This document shows, piece after piece, positions 26,035-34,002 of a stretch of 64,000 nucleotides of DNA. The DNA is taken from assembly GCF_029541745.1 (NCBI RefSeq), contig NZ_CP089746.1:6581559-6645558 (forward strand), in the 5' to 3' direction. The notes under the pieces were generated by a model. That model was not told where the DNA came from. It saw only the letters and a list, made by a program, of their open reading frames with translations, and ran no database searches. This stretch comes from Streptomyces sp. LX-29. Its GTDB lineage: Bacteria; Actinomycetota; Actinomycetes; Streptomycetales; Streptomycetaceae. Position 1 is the first letter of the stretch. The number at the start of each line of letters is the position of its first letter. The position numbers and the translations under genes were made by a program.

Positions 26035-26061
26035 TACGTATAACGGAGCTAGTTATACGTA
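26035..26061. promoter_or_regulatory. Perfect operator-like palindrome between LacI and MFS genes
   Basis: TACGTATAAC, seven bases (GGAGCTA), GTTATACGTA: a perfect 10-bp inverted repeat in the 143-base divergent promoter region, in an AT-rich patch. It overlaps TATACG/TATAAC -10-like boxes on both strands, so a bound repressor would block both genes. Probably bound by the LacI-family protein. Confidence 0.7.
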
Positions 26062-26095
26062 AAACGTCACTGCGTGTGGGGGAGAGGGACCGACG

Positions 26096-27391
26096 ATGGC
26101 AACGGGTTACGGAGAGCTGTTGCGGACGCGCCATGCGGCGCGGCTGCTGAGCGGGACGCTCATCGGGCGACTGCCGAACGCGACGGCCCCGCTGGCCGTG
26201 GTGCTGTTCGTGCGCGCCGAGGGCGGCAGTTACGCGCTCGCCGGCGCGCTGTCGGCGGTGTACGGGGTGGGCAACGCCGTGGGCCAGCCGCTGCTGGGAC
26301 GCGCGGTGGACCGCTACGGGCAGCCGCGGGTGATGCTGCCCGCCGCCGTGCTCTCCGCGCTCGGCATGGTGCTCTTCGCCCTCGTCGGTCTCGAACCGCT
26401 GCCGGTGGCGTACGCGGCCGTGCTGGTCGCCGGGTTCTTCACCCCGCCGTTGGAGGGCGGGCTGCGGGCGCTCTGGCCCGACGTGCTCAAGCGCGACGAC
26501 CGGGTGCACGCCGCCTACGCGCTGGACGCCGTCGCCCAGGAGGTGATGTTCGCCGTCGGCCCGCTGATGGTCACCCTGCTGGTGGCGGCCTGGTCGGAGG
26601 CGGGCGCGCTGCTCGTCATCAACGCCATCGGGGTGCTGGGCGCCCTGTCGGTGGTGGTCTCGCCGCCTTCGCGGCAGTGGCGTCCCGCGCCGCGCGAGGC
26701 GCACTGGCTCGGCGCGCTGCGCTCGCCCGGACTCCTGGTGCTCCTCGGCTCGTTCCTCTTCATAGGCATCGCGCTGGGTGCCATCGCGGTCGCCTCGGTC
26801 GCCTACGCCGACGAGCACGGCGGCGGGATGGTCTCCAGCTATCTGCTCTCCGCGCTCAGCGCCGGCGCGCTGATCGGCGGGGTGGCCTACGGTGCCCGCG
26901 AGTGGCCCGGCGCCTCGGAGCGACGGCTGCAGCTGCTGGTGGCGGTGCTCGCGGTCGGCTATCTGCCGCTGATGCTGGTCCCCGGGGTGCCCGCGATGAC
27001 CGCGCTCGCCCTGGTCGCCGGTGTCTTCCTCGCCCCGGCCCTCGCCTGCGCCTTCGTCGTCATCGACCAGCACGCCCCCTCCGGCACCGTCACCGAGGCG
27101 TTCTCGTGGCTGGTGACCACCTTCGTGGTCGGCAACGCGGTCGGCACCGCGATCGCGGGCCCGGTGATCGAGGAGAGCGGCATCAGCGCCGGATTCGCCG
27201 TCCCGGGCGCGGCGGGAGCGGTGGCGCTGGTGGTGCTGATGGCCGCCCGCCGCTTCCTCGTCCCGGCCGTCCGGCCCGCCGGGCGCGTGGTCGCCGACTC
27301 CGCCGGCGGTGGCACCGCGGGTGAAGCCGAGGCGGAAAATGATCGAAACGGTGCCGTCGAACCCGGTTTCAGCGCAGGCCGTCAGGCGTAA
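26096..27391 (+). CDS. Major facilitator superfamily transporter
   Basis: 431-residue, 12-helix membrane permease or efflux pump; substrate unknown. The first loop carries GQPLLGRAVDRYGQPRVMLP, a form of MFS motif A (G-x-L-x-D-R-x-G). Hydrophobic segments occur throughout to about residue 395, then a polar tail (AGEAEAENDRNGAVEPGFSAGRQA). The ATG is seven bases after GGGAGAGGG. Divergent from the LacI-family regulator, with a shared palindromic operator. Its stop codon TAA is also the start of the apparent pafA -10 box. Confidence 0.9.
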   Translation: MATGYGELLRTRHAARLLSGTLIGRLPNATAPLAVVLFVRAEGGSYALAGALSAVYGVGNAVGQPLLGRAVDRYGQPRVMLPAAVLSALGMVLFALVGLEPLPVAYAAVLVAGFFTPPLEGGLRALWPDVLKRDDRVHAAYALDAVAQEVMFAVGPLMVTLLVAAWSEAGALLVINAIGVLGALSVVVSPPSRQWRPAPREAHWLGALRSPGLLVLLGSFLFIGIALGAIAVASVAYADEHGGGMVSSYLLSALSAGALIGGVAYGAREWPGASERRLQLLVAVLAVGYLPLMLVPGVPAMTALALVAGVFLAPALACAFVVIDQHAPSGTVTEAFSWLVTTFVVGNAVGTAIAGPVIEESGISAGFAVPGAAGAVALVVLMAARRFLVPAVRPAGRVVADSAGGGTAGEAEAENDRNGAVEPGFSAGRQA

Positions 27392-27394
27392 TGT
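27389..27394 (+). promoter_or_regulatory. -10 box of a leaderless pafA transcript, overlapping the MFS stop codon
   Basis: TAATGT, six bases, then the pafA ATG. TAA is the stop codon of the MFS gene. There is no ribosome site before pafA. Confidence 0.6.
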
Positions 27395-27400
27395 TCAGTC

Positions 27401-28762
27401 ATGGACCGCCGCATTTTCGGGCTGGAGAACGAGTACGGCGTCACATGCACGTTCCGGGGACAGCGCCGACTGTCTCCCGACGAAGTGGCGCGCTACCTCT
27501 TCCGCCGTGTCGTTTCCTGGGGCCGCAGCAGCAATGTCTTCCTGCGCAACGGCGCTCGCCTCTATCTCGACGTGGGATCGCACCCGGAATACGCAACTCC
27601 CGAGTGCGACAACGTGACCGAGCTGGTCACCCACGACAAGGCAGGCGAGCGCATCCTCGAGGGCCTGTTGGTGGACGCGGAAAAGCGCCTGCACGAGGAG
27701 GGGATCGCAGGCGACGTCTACCTGTTCAAGAACAACACCGACTCCGCCGGCAACTCCTACGGCTGCCATGAGAACTACCTGGTGGCCCGTCACGGAGAGT
27801 TCTCCCGCCTCGCGGACATCCTGATTCCGTTCCTGGTGACCCGCCAGCTGGTGTGCGGTGCGGGGAAGGTGCTGCAGACCCCGCGCGGCGCGGTCTACTG
27901 CGTCAGCCAGCGCGCGGAGCACATCTGGGAGGGCGTCAGCTCGGCCACCACCCGCTCCCGACCGATCATCAACACCCGTGACGAGCCGCACGCCGACGCC
28001 GAGCGCTACCGCCGGCTGCACGTCATCGTGGGCGACTCCAACATGTCCGAGACCACGATGCTGCTCAAGGTCGGTGCCACCGACCTGGTGCTGCGCATGA
28101 TCGAGGCGGGCACCGTCATGCGCGACCTGACCCTGGAGAACCCGATCCGGGCCATCCGCGAGGTCAGCCACGACATCACCGGACAGCGAAAGGTGCGGCT
28201 GGCCAGCGGCCGCGAGGCGTCGGCGCTGGAAGTCCAGCAGGAGTACTACGAAAAGGCCGTCGATTTCTGCGAGCGCCGCGGAATCCGCACCGGCACCGTG
28301 GAGCGCGTCCTGGAACTCTGGGGCCGCACGCTGGAAGCCGTCCGCACCCAGGACCTCGACCTCATCGACACCGAGATCGACTGGGTGATGAAATACCGGC
28401 TCATCGAGAGATACCGGGCCAAGAACAACATCACGATGTCCCACCCCCGGATCGCCCAGATAGACCTCGCATACCACGACATTCACCGTCGCCGGGGGCT
28501 GTATTACCTGCTGGAGAAGCGCGGACAAGCGGCTCGCATCTGCAACGACTTGAAGATCTTCGAAGGCAAGTCGGTGCCGCCGCAGACGACCCGGGCCCGG
28601 CTGCGCGGCGATTTCATCCGCCGGGCGCAGGAGCAGCGCCGCGACTTCACCGTGGACTGGGTCCACCTCAAGCTCAACGACCAGGCGCAGCGCACCGTGC
28701 TGTGCAAGGACCCGTTCCGCTCCGTGGACGACCGGGTGGAGAAGCTGATCGCCGGCATGTGA
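27401..28762 (+). CDS. pafA: Pup-protein ligase
   Basis: ATP-dependent ligase that phosphorylates the C-terminal Glu of Pup and joins it to a substrate lysine. 453 residues, the normal length; carboxylate-amine ligase fold with IFGLENEYGVTCTF, active-site Asp57 in LYLDVGSHPEYATPE, YLFKNNTDSAGNSYGCHENYL, RPIINTRDEPHADAERYRRLH and a small C-terminal domain that contacts Pup (RRDFTVDWVHLKLNDQAQRTVLCKDPF). Separated from dop-pup-prcBA by the LacI/MFS pair but in the same orientation. The start is fixed by alignment with the family and by the promoter six bases upstream. Confidence 0.97.
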   Translation: MDRRIFGLENEYGVTCTFRGQRRLSPDEVARYLFRRVVSWGRSSNVFLRNGARLYLDVGSHPEYATPECDNVTELVTHDKAGERILEGLLVDAEKRLHEEGIAGDVYLFKNNTDSAGNSYGCHENYLVARHGEFSRLADILIPFLVTRQLVCGAGKVLQTPRGAVYCVSQRAEHIWEGVSSATTRSRPIINTRDEPHADAERYRRLHVIVGDSNMSETTMLLKVGATDLVLRMIEAGTVMRDLTLENPIRAIREVSHDITGQRKVRLASGREASALEVQQEYYEKAVDFCERRGIRTGTVERVLELWGRTLEAVRTQDLDLIDTEIDWVMKYRLIERYRAKNNITMSHPRIAQIDLAYHDIHRRRGLYYLLEKRGQAARICNDLKIFEGKSVPPQTTRARLRGDFIRRAQEQRRDFTVDWVHLKLNDQAQRTVLCKDPFRSVDDRVEKLIAGM

Positions 28763-28767
28763 CCGGT

Positions 28768-28796
28768 GGCGGCCGGCGGCCTCGCCGCCGGCCGCC
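28768..28796 (+). terminator. Terminator after pafA
   Basis: 12-bp perfect stem GGCGGCCGGCGG / CCGCCGGCCGCC with loop CCTCG, six bases after the pafA stop. Confidence 0.8.
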
Positions 28797-29096
28797 GGGC
28801 AACGCCGACCGGCCGGGGCCGGGGCCGCAGACGCGCCCCGGCCCCGGCCGTACGCATGTCCCGCGGCCGCCGCCCCCACGCACGTGCATCCCCGGCTGCC
28901 GCCCCAGGCCGGCCTCCGCGCCCTGCGCGTCGGCCGTGCGTCGACTGTGGGCCGCCTGTGTGGCGGGTGTGCGGGGGCTGTGAGTGCCCGCCGCCGGAAC
29001 GCCGACGGGCCCCTCCGCGTTCCTCGTACGGGCCCTGTACTACGACGTAGAGTGGCCGCCAATGCCCCCGCAGGATCTATCGAACGAGGACTCTCC
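28797..29096. other. Gap upstream of the FKBP lipoprotein gene
   Basis: 300 bases of GC-rich, C-run-rich DNA with no gene. TAGAGT at 29048-29053 is a possible -10 box for the following gene. Confidence 0.4.
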
Positions 29097-30089
29097 GTGC
29101 GCCGTCGCTCCCTCCTTCTCGCCGTGCCCGCCGGTCTGCTCACCCTCGCGGGGTGCGGCGACGACAAATCCGGATCCGACAAGGGGAGCAAGGCATCCCC
29201 CGCGCCCGACGGCCAGAGCCCCGCGCCCACCGGCAAGGTCGTGAACGGCCCGCTGCCCGAGGTGACCTCCGGCACGAAGTTCGGCGAGAAGCCGAAGATC
29301 GCCAAGGGGAGCGGCAAGCCCTCCGCCGACCTCGCCGTCAAGGCGTTGATCTCCGGCGACGGCACCACGGTGGCCAAGGGTGACTACCTCCAGGTGAACT
29401 ACCTGGGCCAGATCTGGGACAGCGCCAAGGTCTTCGACAACTCCTACGACCGGGGCAAGCCCGCCGTCTTCCAGATCGGCACCGGCCAGGTCATCCCCGG
29501 CTGGGACCAGGCGCTGGTGGGCAAGAAGGTCGACAGTCGGGTGGAGATGGCCATCCCGCCGAAGCTGGGCTACGGCGACCAGGGCAACCCGCAGGCCGGG
29601 ATCAAGGGCACCGACACCATGGTGTTCGTCGTGGACATCGTGAACACCTTCGGCCCGACCAGCTCCGCCCAGGGCAAGAAGGTCCCGCAGAACGACGCTG
29701 ACGTGCCGAAGGTCTCGGACAACACCGACGGCAAGGCGCCGACCATCACCGTTCCCAAGGGCGACGCGCCGAAGAAGCTGATCTCGGAGTACGTCATCGA
29801 GGGCGACGGCCCGAAGGTGAAGGCCAGCGACGGCGTCCTGGTGCAGTACAAGGGCGTGCTGTGGGACGGCGGTAAGGAGTTCGACTCCTCGTACGCCGGC
29901 AAGCAGCTGGCCCAGTTCTCGCTCCAGCAGGTCGTGCCCGGCTGGGCCCAGGGCCTGACCGGCAAGAAGGTCGGCAGCCGAGTCATGATCGTGATTCCGC
30001 CGGAGCTGGCCTACAAGGACAAGAAGTCCGACACCATCCCGGCCAACTCGACGCTGGTCTTCTCGGTGGACATCCTCGCGGTTCTGTAA
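29097..30089 (+). CDS. Lipoprotein with two FKBP-type peptidyl-prolyl isomerase domains
   Basis: Extracytoplasmic foldase, 330 residues. Signal MRRRSLLLAVPAGLLTLAGC has lipobox LAGC, then a Lys/Ser/Pro linker. The first FKBP domain (about 80-190) includes GDYLQVNYLGQIWDSAKVFDNSYDRGKPAVFQIGTGQVIPGWDQALVGKKVDSRVEMAIPPKLGYG; the second (about 225-330) has VLVQYKGVLWDGGKEFDSSY and VVPGWAQGLTGKKVGSRVMIVIPPELAY. The GTG at 29097 has GAGGA about six bases upstream and opens exactly at the signal peptide, so the longer upstream frame is rejected. Followed by a single-domain cytoplasmic FKBP, probably cotranscribed. Confidence 0.93.
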   Translation: MRRRSLLLAVPAGLLTLAGCGDDKSGSDKGSKASPAPDGQSPAPTGKVVNGPLPEVTSGTKFGEKPKIAKGSGKPSADLAVKALISGDGTTVAKGDYLQVNYLGQIWDSAKVFDNSYDRGKPAVFQIGTGQVIPGWDQALVGKKVDSRVEMAIPPKLGYGDQGNPQAGIKGTDTMVFVVDIVNTFGPTSSAQGKKVPQNDADVPKVSDNTDGKAPTITVPKGDAPKKLISEYVIEGDGPKVKASDGVLVQYKGVLWDGGKEFDSSYAGKQLAQFSLQQVVPGWAQGLTGKKVGSRVMIVIPPELAYKDKKSDTIPANSTLVFSVDILAVL

Positions 30090-30130
30090 GACTGTGCGGG
30101 TTGCCCACAACGTAACAAGGAGCAATTTTC

Positions 30131-30502
30131 GTGAGCATCGACAAGCCTGAGGTCGACTTCCCGGGTGGCGAGCCGCCGGCCGACCTTGAGATCAAGGACA
30201 TCTGGGAGGGCGACGGGCCGGTCGCCAAGGCCGGGGACTTCGTCTCCGTGCACTACGTCGGCGTCTCCTTCAGCACCGGCGAGGAGTTCGACGCCAGCTG
30301 GAACCGCGGCACCCCGCTGCAGTTCCAGCTCGGCGCCGGCCAGGTCATCGCGGGCTGGGACAAGGGCGTGCAGGGCATGAAGGTGGGCGGCCGCCGCCAG
30401 CTGGTCATCCCGCCGCACCTGGCCTACGGCGACCGTGGCGCCGGCGGCAAGATCGCGCCGGGCGAGACGCTGATCTTCGTCTGCGACCTGGTCTCCGTCT
30501 GA
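30131..30502 (+). CDS. FKBP-type peptidyl-prolyl cis-trans isomerase, cytoplasmic
   Basis: 123-residue single-domain FKBP without signal peptide. Active-site elements: VSVHYVGVSFSTGEEFDASWNRG, LGAGQVIAGWDKGVQGMKVGGRRQLVIPPHLAYGDRG and FVCDLVSV. GTG start eight bases after AAGGAG. 41 bases downstream of the lipoprotein FKBP, closed by a perfect 16-bp terminator. Confidence 0.96.
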   Translation: MSIDKPEVDFPGGEPPADLEIKDIWEGDGPVAKAGDFVSVHYVGVSFSTGEEFDASWNRGTPLQFQLGAGQVIAGWDKGVQGMKVGGRRQLVIPPHLAYGDRGAGGKIAPGETLIFVCDLVSV

Positions 30503-30518
30503 GGCGGACAGCAGCACA

Positions 30519-30556
30519 CGAGGGCTCGTGCCGGCCGGCACGAGCCCTCGGCTTTT
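30519..30556 (+). terminator. Intrinsic terminator after the FKBP genes
   Basis: Perfect 32-base palindrome (two 16-bp arms, 30519-30534 and 30535-30550) followed by GCTTTT. Confidence 0.9.
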
Positions 30557-30621
30557 ACCTTCGGACCCGCTAGCGGTACGGTCACGATCGATAGGTGTGA
30601 TGAGAGGGGCGAAGGGCGTCG

Positions 30622-31629
30622 ATGGCGATTGCCAAGGCCGAGCGGCTGATGAATCTGGCCCTGTGCCTGCTGGGAACCCGGCGTCCGCTCACCAAGCGGG
30701 AGCTCCGGACGTCGATCGAGGCGTACCTGCAGGCCGGCGCGGAGACCGCCGGAGCGGGCGCGGTGGACAGCGCTGCGAAGGACGAAGCCTTCAACCGGAT
30801 GTTCGAGCGCGACAAGGACGATCTGCGCGAACTCGGCCTGGTCATCGAGACCGTGGAGAGCTTCGACGGCGAAATAGGCTATCTGGCCCGGCGGGACAGT
30901 AACCGACTGCCACCGATCACCTTCGACGCCGAGGAGGCCGCGGCGCTCGGTGTCGCCGCCAAGGTCTGGCAGCAGGCCCGGCTCGCCGGCGCGGCCAGCG
31001 GGGCGCTGCAGAAGCTGCGCGCCGCCGGGATGCCGGTGGCTGACGACCCGTACGACAGCGAGGCGCCCGCGCCGCACAGCGCGCTGGAGCCGCGCATCCC
31101 CACCCACGAGGCCGCCTTCGAGCCGCTGATGCTGGCCTGCCGCGACCGCCGCCCCGTGGTCTTCGAGTACCGAAAGGTCAGCGCCGCGCGCCCCGAGCAG
31201 CGGCATGTCGAGCCCTGGATCCTGGAGTGCTGGCGCGGCCACTGGTACCTGGCCGGCTGGGACCGGGACCGCGGCGCCGAGCGGGTCTTCCGGCTCTCCC
31301 GGATCACCGGCCGGGTGCGCTCCCGGGCCGGCGCCTTCACCGCCGAGGTCCCCGACCACGTCACCGTGCGCGAATCCGTCGAGGTCTGGGCGGGGGAGAC
31401 CGCCACCGGCACCGCCCGGATCAGGCTGCGCTCCGGCCACGGCTATCCGCTCCGCGCCAAGGCGCTGACCACTCGCCCGCTCGGCGACGGCTGGGACGAG
31501 CTGGAGATCCCCTACGGACACGGGCTGGACGCCTGGCTGGTGGAGTTCGGCCCGGACGTGGTGGTGCTGGCCCCCGCCGAGCTGCGGACCGACGTGATCG
31601 AGCGGCTGCGCGCCGTGGCCAAGGGCTGA
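30622..31629 (+). CDS. pafB: WYL-domain transcriptional regulator PafB
   Basis: 335 residues. N-terminal winged helix (AIAKAERLMNLALCLLGTRRPLTKRELRTSIEAYL), a long linker helix, then a WYL domain with YRKVSAARPEQRHVEPWILECWRGHWYLAGWDRDRGAERVFRLSRITG and a C-terminal extension. In mycobacteria PafB and PafC act together as an activator of the LexA-independent DNA-damage response. The upstream region carries GAGAGGGGCGAAGGG as ribosome site. Followed 20 bases later by pafC. Confidence 0.94.
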   Translation: MAIAKAERLMNLALCLLGTRRPLTKRELRTSIEAYLQAGAETAGAGAVDSAAKDEAFNRMFERDKDDLRELGLVIETVESFDGEIGYLARRDSNRLPPITFDAEEAAALGVAAKVWQQARLAGAASGALQKLRAAGMPVADDPYDSEAPAPHSALEPRIPTHEAAFEPLMLACRDRRPVVFEYRKVSAARPEQRHVEPWILECWRGHWYLAGWDRDRGAERVFRLSRITGRVRSRAGAFTAEVPDHVTVRESVEVWAGETATGTARIRLRSGHGYPLRAKALTTRPLGDGWDELEIPYGHGLDAWLVEFGPDVVVLAPAELRTDVIERLRAVAKG

Positions 31630-31649
31630 GAGGGACAGGACCGACTTCC

Positions 31650-32612
31650 ATGGCTGGCAACGCCATCGACCAGACCCGCCGGATGCTGTCGCTGGTGACG
31701 TACCTGAGGGAGCGCCCCGGCGCCCGCGTCAGCGACGTCGCCCGCGCCTTCGGCATCACCGAGGACGAGCTCATCGCCGACCTCGACGTGCTGCCGATGT
31801 GCGGCACCAGCTTCCGCGGCGGCGACCTGCTCGACATCGACACCGACGGCGACCGCATCTGGTGGCACAACCCGGACGCCACCGGAACCAGCGCCGGGGA
31901 GCCGCTGCGGCTCGCCGCCGACGAGGCCACCGCGCTGCTGGTGGCCGCCCGGGCCGTGTCCACCCTTCCCGGGCTGCGCGAGGGCGACCGCCGCGCGCTG
32001 CTGCGCGCCACCGCCAAGCTGGAGGCCGCGGCCGGCGAGGCCGCCGGCGCCAGCTCCCGGCTCTCGGTGACCTTCGAGTCCGAGGGCGGGGTCTTCGCCG
32101 ACGTCGACCGGGCCATCGCCGAGCGGCGCCGGGTGTGGATGCGCTACTACTCGCCCGCCCGGGACGAGCTCACCGAGCGCGAGATCGACCCGATCCGGCT
32201 CTTCGCCGTCGGCCACACCTATGTCGAGGCGTGGTGCCGGCTGACGGAGGCCCGGCGCACCTTCCGGCTCGACCGTGTCGCCGAGATCAGGCTGCTGGAC
32301 GAGGCGTCCGACCCGCCGCCGATCGAGCTGCGCGACCTCTCCGAGGCCCTGGTGCAGCCCGCCGCCGAGGATCCCGAAGTGGTCGTGGAGGTGGGCCCCG
32401 GCGGGCGCTGGGTCGCCGAGTACTACCCGCACGACAGCGCCGAGGAGCTGCCCGACGGCGGCCTGCGGATCACCCTGCGCACCCCCGACCCCGGCTCGCT
32501 GCGTCGGCTGGCGCTGCGGCTCGGCGGCGACGGCCGCATCGTGGCGCCCGCGGAGCTGGCGACCAGCGCCCGGGACGCGGCGCGGCGGGCGCTGGCGGCG
32601 TACGGCGAGTGA
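31650..32612 (+). CDS. pafC: WYL-domain transcriptional regulator PafC
   Basis: 320 residues, partner of PafB. Winged-helix N-terminus (NAIDQTRRMLSLVTYLRERPGARVSDVARAFGITEDELIADLDVLPMCG) and WYL domain (RRRVWMRYYSPARDELTEREIDPIRLFAVGHTYVEAWCRLTEARRTFRLDRVAEI). The C-terminus is a small alpha/beta extension (LRITLRTPDPGSLRRLALRLGGDGRIVAPAEL). Same operon as pafB. Confidence 0.94.
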   Translation: MAGNAIDQTRRMLSLVTYLRERPGARVSDVARAFGITEDELIADLDVLPMCGTSFRGGDLLDIDTDGDRIWWHNPDATGTSAGEPLRLAADEATALLVAARAVSTLPGLREGDRRALLRATAKLEAAAGEAAGASSRLSVTFESEGGVFADVDRAIAERRRVWMRYYSPARDELTEREIDPIRLFAVGHTYVEAWCRLTEARRTFRLDRVAEIRLLDEASDPPPIELRDLSEALVQPAAEDPEVVVEVGPGGRWVAEYYPHDSAEELPDGGLRITLRTPDPGSLRRLALRLGGDGRIVAPAELATSARDAARRALAAYGE

Positions 32613-32682
32613 CGCGCGGCGCCGCGGAGACGCCCGTACCCGTGGGCTGGAGACACGTAGGGTGACGTATGGGAGGCACAAC

Positions 32683-32946
32683 GTGACCGCCGAGGCGAAC
32701 GCCGTCCGTGCCGGCTCCGCGGCCGGCGCCGTGGTCTTCAAGGCCGGCTGCCCGCAGTGTCGCGCCCGGTTCGAACTGGGAGCGGACGCGCTGCGGTTGG
32801 CCATCGGCGCCAGCGCCCGCACCACCTTCTACTCCTTCACCTGTCCGGACTGCGGCAGCGCGGTGCGCAAGCCGGCCGGCGAGCGGATCGTGGAGCTGCT
32901 CACCGGGGGTGGAGTGAGCACCCTGCGGCTCCACTCGACGGCGTGA
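32683..32946 (+). CDS. Small zinc-ribbon protein, conserved, function unknown
   Basis: 87 residues. CPQC near residue 23 and CPDC near residue 54 are placed like the two knuckles of a zinc ribbon: FKAGCPQCRARFELGADALRLAIG...TTFYSFTCPDCGSAVRKPAGERIVELL. GTG start six bases after GGGAGG; the open frame runs far upstream but antisense-like. Lies between pafC and the next small membrane protein, possibly in the pafBC transcript. Role unknown; nucleic-acid or protein binding is a guess. Confidence 0.8.
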   Translation: MTAEANAVRAGSAAGAVVFKAGCPQCRARFELGADALRLAIGASARTTFYSFTCPDCGSAVRKPAGERIVELLTGGGVSTLRLHSTA

Positions 32947-32968
32947 CGCGGGCGCTTCGCGCCCCCGG

Positions 32969-32974
32969 TAGGCT
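32969..32974 (+). promoter_or_regulatory. -10 box of a leaderless small-membrane-protein gene
   Basis: TAGGCT, six C residues, ATG at 32981. No ribosome site. Confidence 0.6.
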
Positions 32975-32980
32975 CCCCCC

Positions 32981-33184
32981 ATGCTCTGGCCGATGCTTGC
33001 TATCGCTCTCGCCTTCTGTGGAATCGCCGTGCTCGCCGTGCTCGCCGCGCGGGTCTTCGTCGAGGTGCGGCGGCTGTCCCGGCAGGTGGGGGAGAGTTCG
33101 CGCCAGATCTCGCGCGCCGTGGAGGACCTGGAGCGGGCCGCGACCCCGCTGGCGGCCCACGTCGACGCGCTGCGACGGGACTGA
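32981..33184 (+). CDS. Small single-helix membrane protein
   Basis: 67 residues: N-terminal transmembrane helix MLWPMLAIALAFCGIAVLAVLAARVFVEV, then an amphipathic, coiled-coil-like segment RRLSRQVGESSRQISRAVEDLERAATPLAAHVDALRRD. Conserved position upstream of tatA in this genome neighbourhood is inferred from gene order only. The arrangement resembles DUF948-type proteins. No function known to me. Confidence 0.75.
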   Translation: MLWPMLAIALAFCGIAVLAVLAARVFVEVRRLSRQVGESSRQISRAVEDLERAATPLAAHVDALRRD

Positions 33185-33617
33185 ACGACCCACCGCGCGG
33201 GCCGCGCCGCACGGACCCCTGGCCGTCATCCCGCTGGACGCCGTGCCGCGGAGACCGATGAACCACCGCGCGACGGAACGCCCCGCCCGCGCGGACCGCA
33301 CCCGGACCCGCCGTCCTCCACCCTCCCGCGCGACACCCCTTATCGAGCGGTCGAACGCGAGGCAAGCCTCGCGCACTGGCGAAGGGTGGCGCTCTGGGGC
33401 GCGCTCTCTTGTGGCGCGCCCCCGAGCGGTAGGCTGCTGGTCGCAGCACTGACAGCGATGACCAGCGGGGTCGATGGCTGGTCCGCAACCGGGCGTATGC
33501 ACAGGGATTGCCCTGTATTTACCCGTGCGGGTTACGATCGCTGCCAGCACTAGCACGCCAGTCCGATCCCCACGGCCGGCAGAAGGTAACGCCGCCCCGG
33601 CGAGAAGGTAGTAGCAC
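33185..33617. other. Gap upstream of tatA with promoter
   Basis: 433 bases without a gene. Contains a GCGAGG-CAAG-CCTCGC hairpin near 33358, an ACAGGGATTGCCCTGT hairpin near 33500, and a likely tatA promoter, TTGCCC then TTACGAT about 18 bases on (33510-33540). The tatA leader would be about 75 bases. Confidence 0.5.
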
Positions 33618-33902
33618 ATGAACCTGAGGCCCACTGAGATCATCCTGATCCTCGTCGTGATCCTGCTGCTCTTCGGCGCCAAGAAGCTTCCCGACATGGC
33701 CCGGTCGCTCGGCAAGTCGGCCCGCATCCTCAAGAGCGAGGCCAAGGCCATGAAGCGGGACGACGAGGCGGAGGGCACCAAGCCCACCGACGCCGCCGCC
33801 CAGCAGCAGGCCGCCGCGCCGAAGACGATCCAGGCAGCCCCCGGTGATGTGACCAGCTCCCGCCCGGTCGGCGAGCCCGCGGACCGCACCACCCAGAGCT
33901 GA
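33618..33902 (+). CDS. tatA: Sec-independent translocase subunit TatA
   Basis: 94 residues: one transmembrane helix (PTEIILILVVILLLFGAKKLPDMARSLGKSARILKSEAKAM) with the FGxxKLP hinge followed by an amphipathic helix, then a Gln/Ala/Pro-rich tail. Forms the pore oligomer for folded twin-arginine substrates such as the amidohydrolase at 51393. ATG after AGAAGG. First gene of tatA-tatC. Confidence 0.96.
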   Translation: MNLRPTEIILILVVILLLFGAKKLPDMARSLGKSARILKSEAKAMKRDDEAEGTKPTDAAAQQQAAAPKTIQAAPGDVTSSRPVGEPADRTTQS

Positions 33903-34002
33903 CGCCGGCAGAGAGAGCCCGCCGCGCTGGCGCCCCTTCGGACGTGACGCACGTCCGGAGGGTTGAGCCGGTGACGGCCTTCGCACGAGACGAGGATGTG
34001 GG

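Noticed and set aside
24703..26043. 446-codon plus-strand frame opposite the LacI-family gene
   Set aside because: It arises because the 30-bp repeats keep both strands open; it has no ribosome site or domain and its start lies inside the antisense of the helix-turn-helix.
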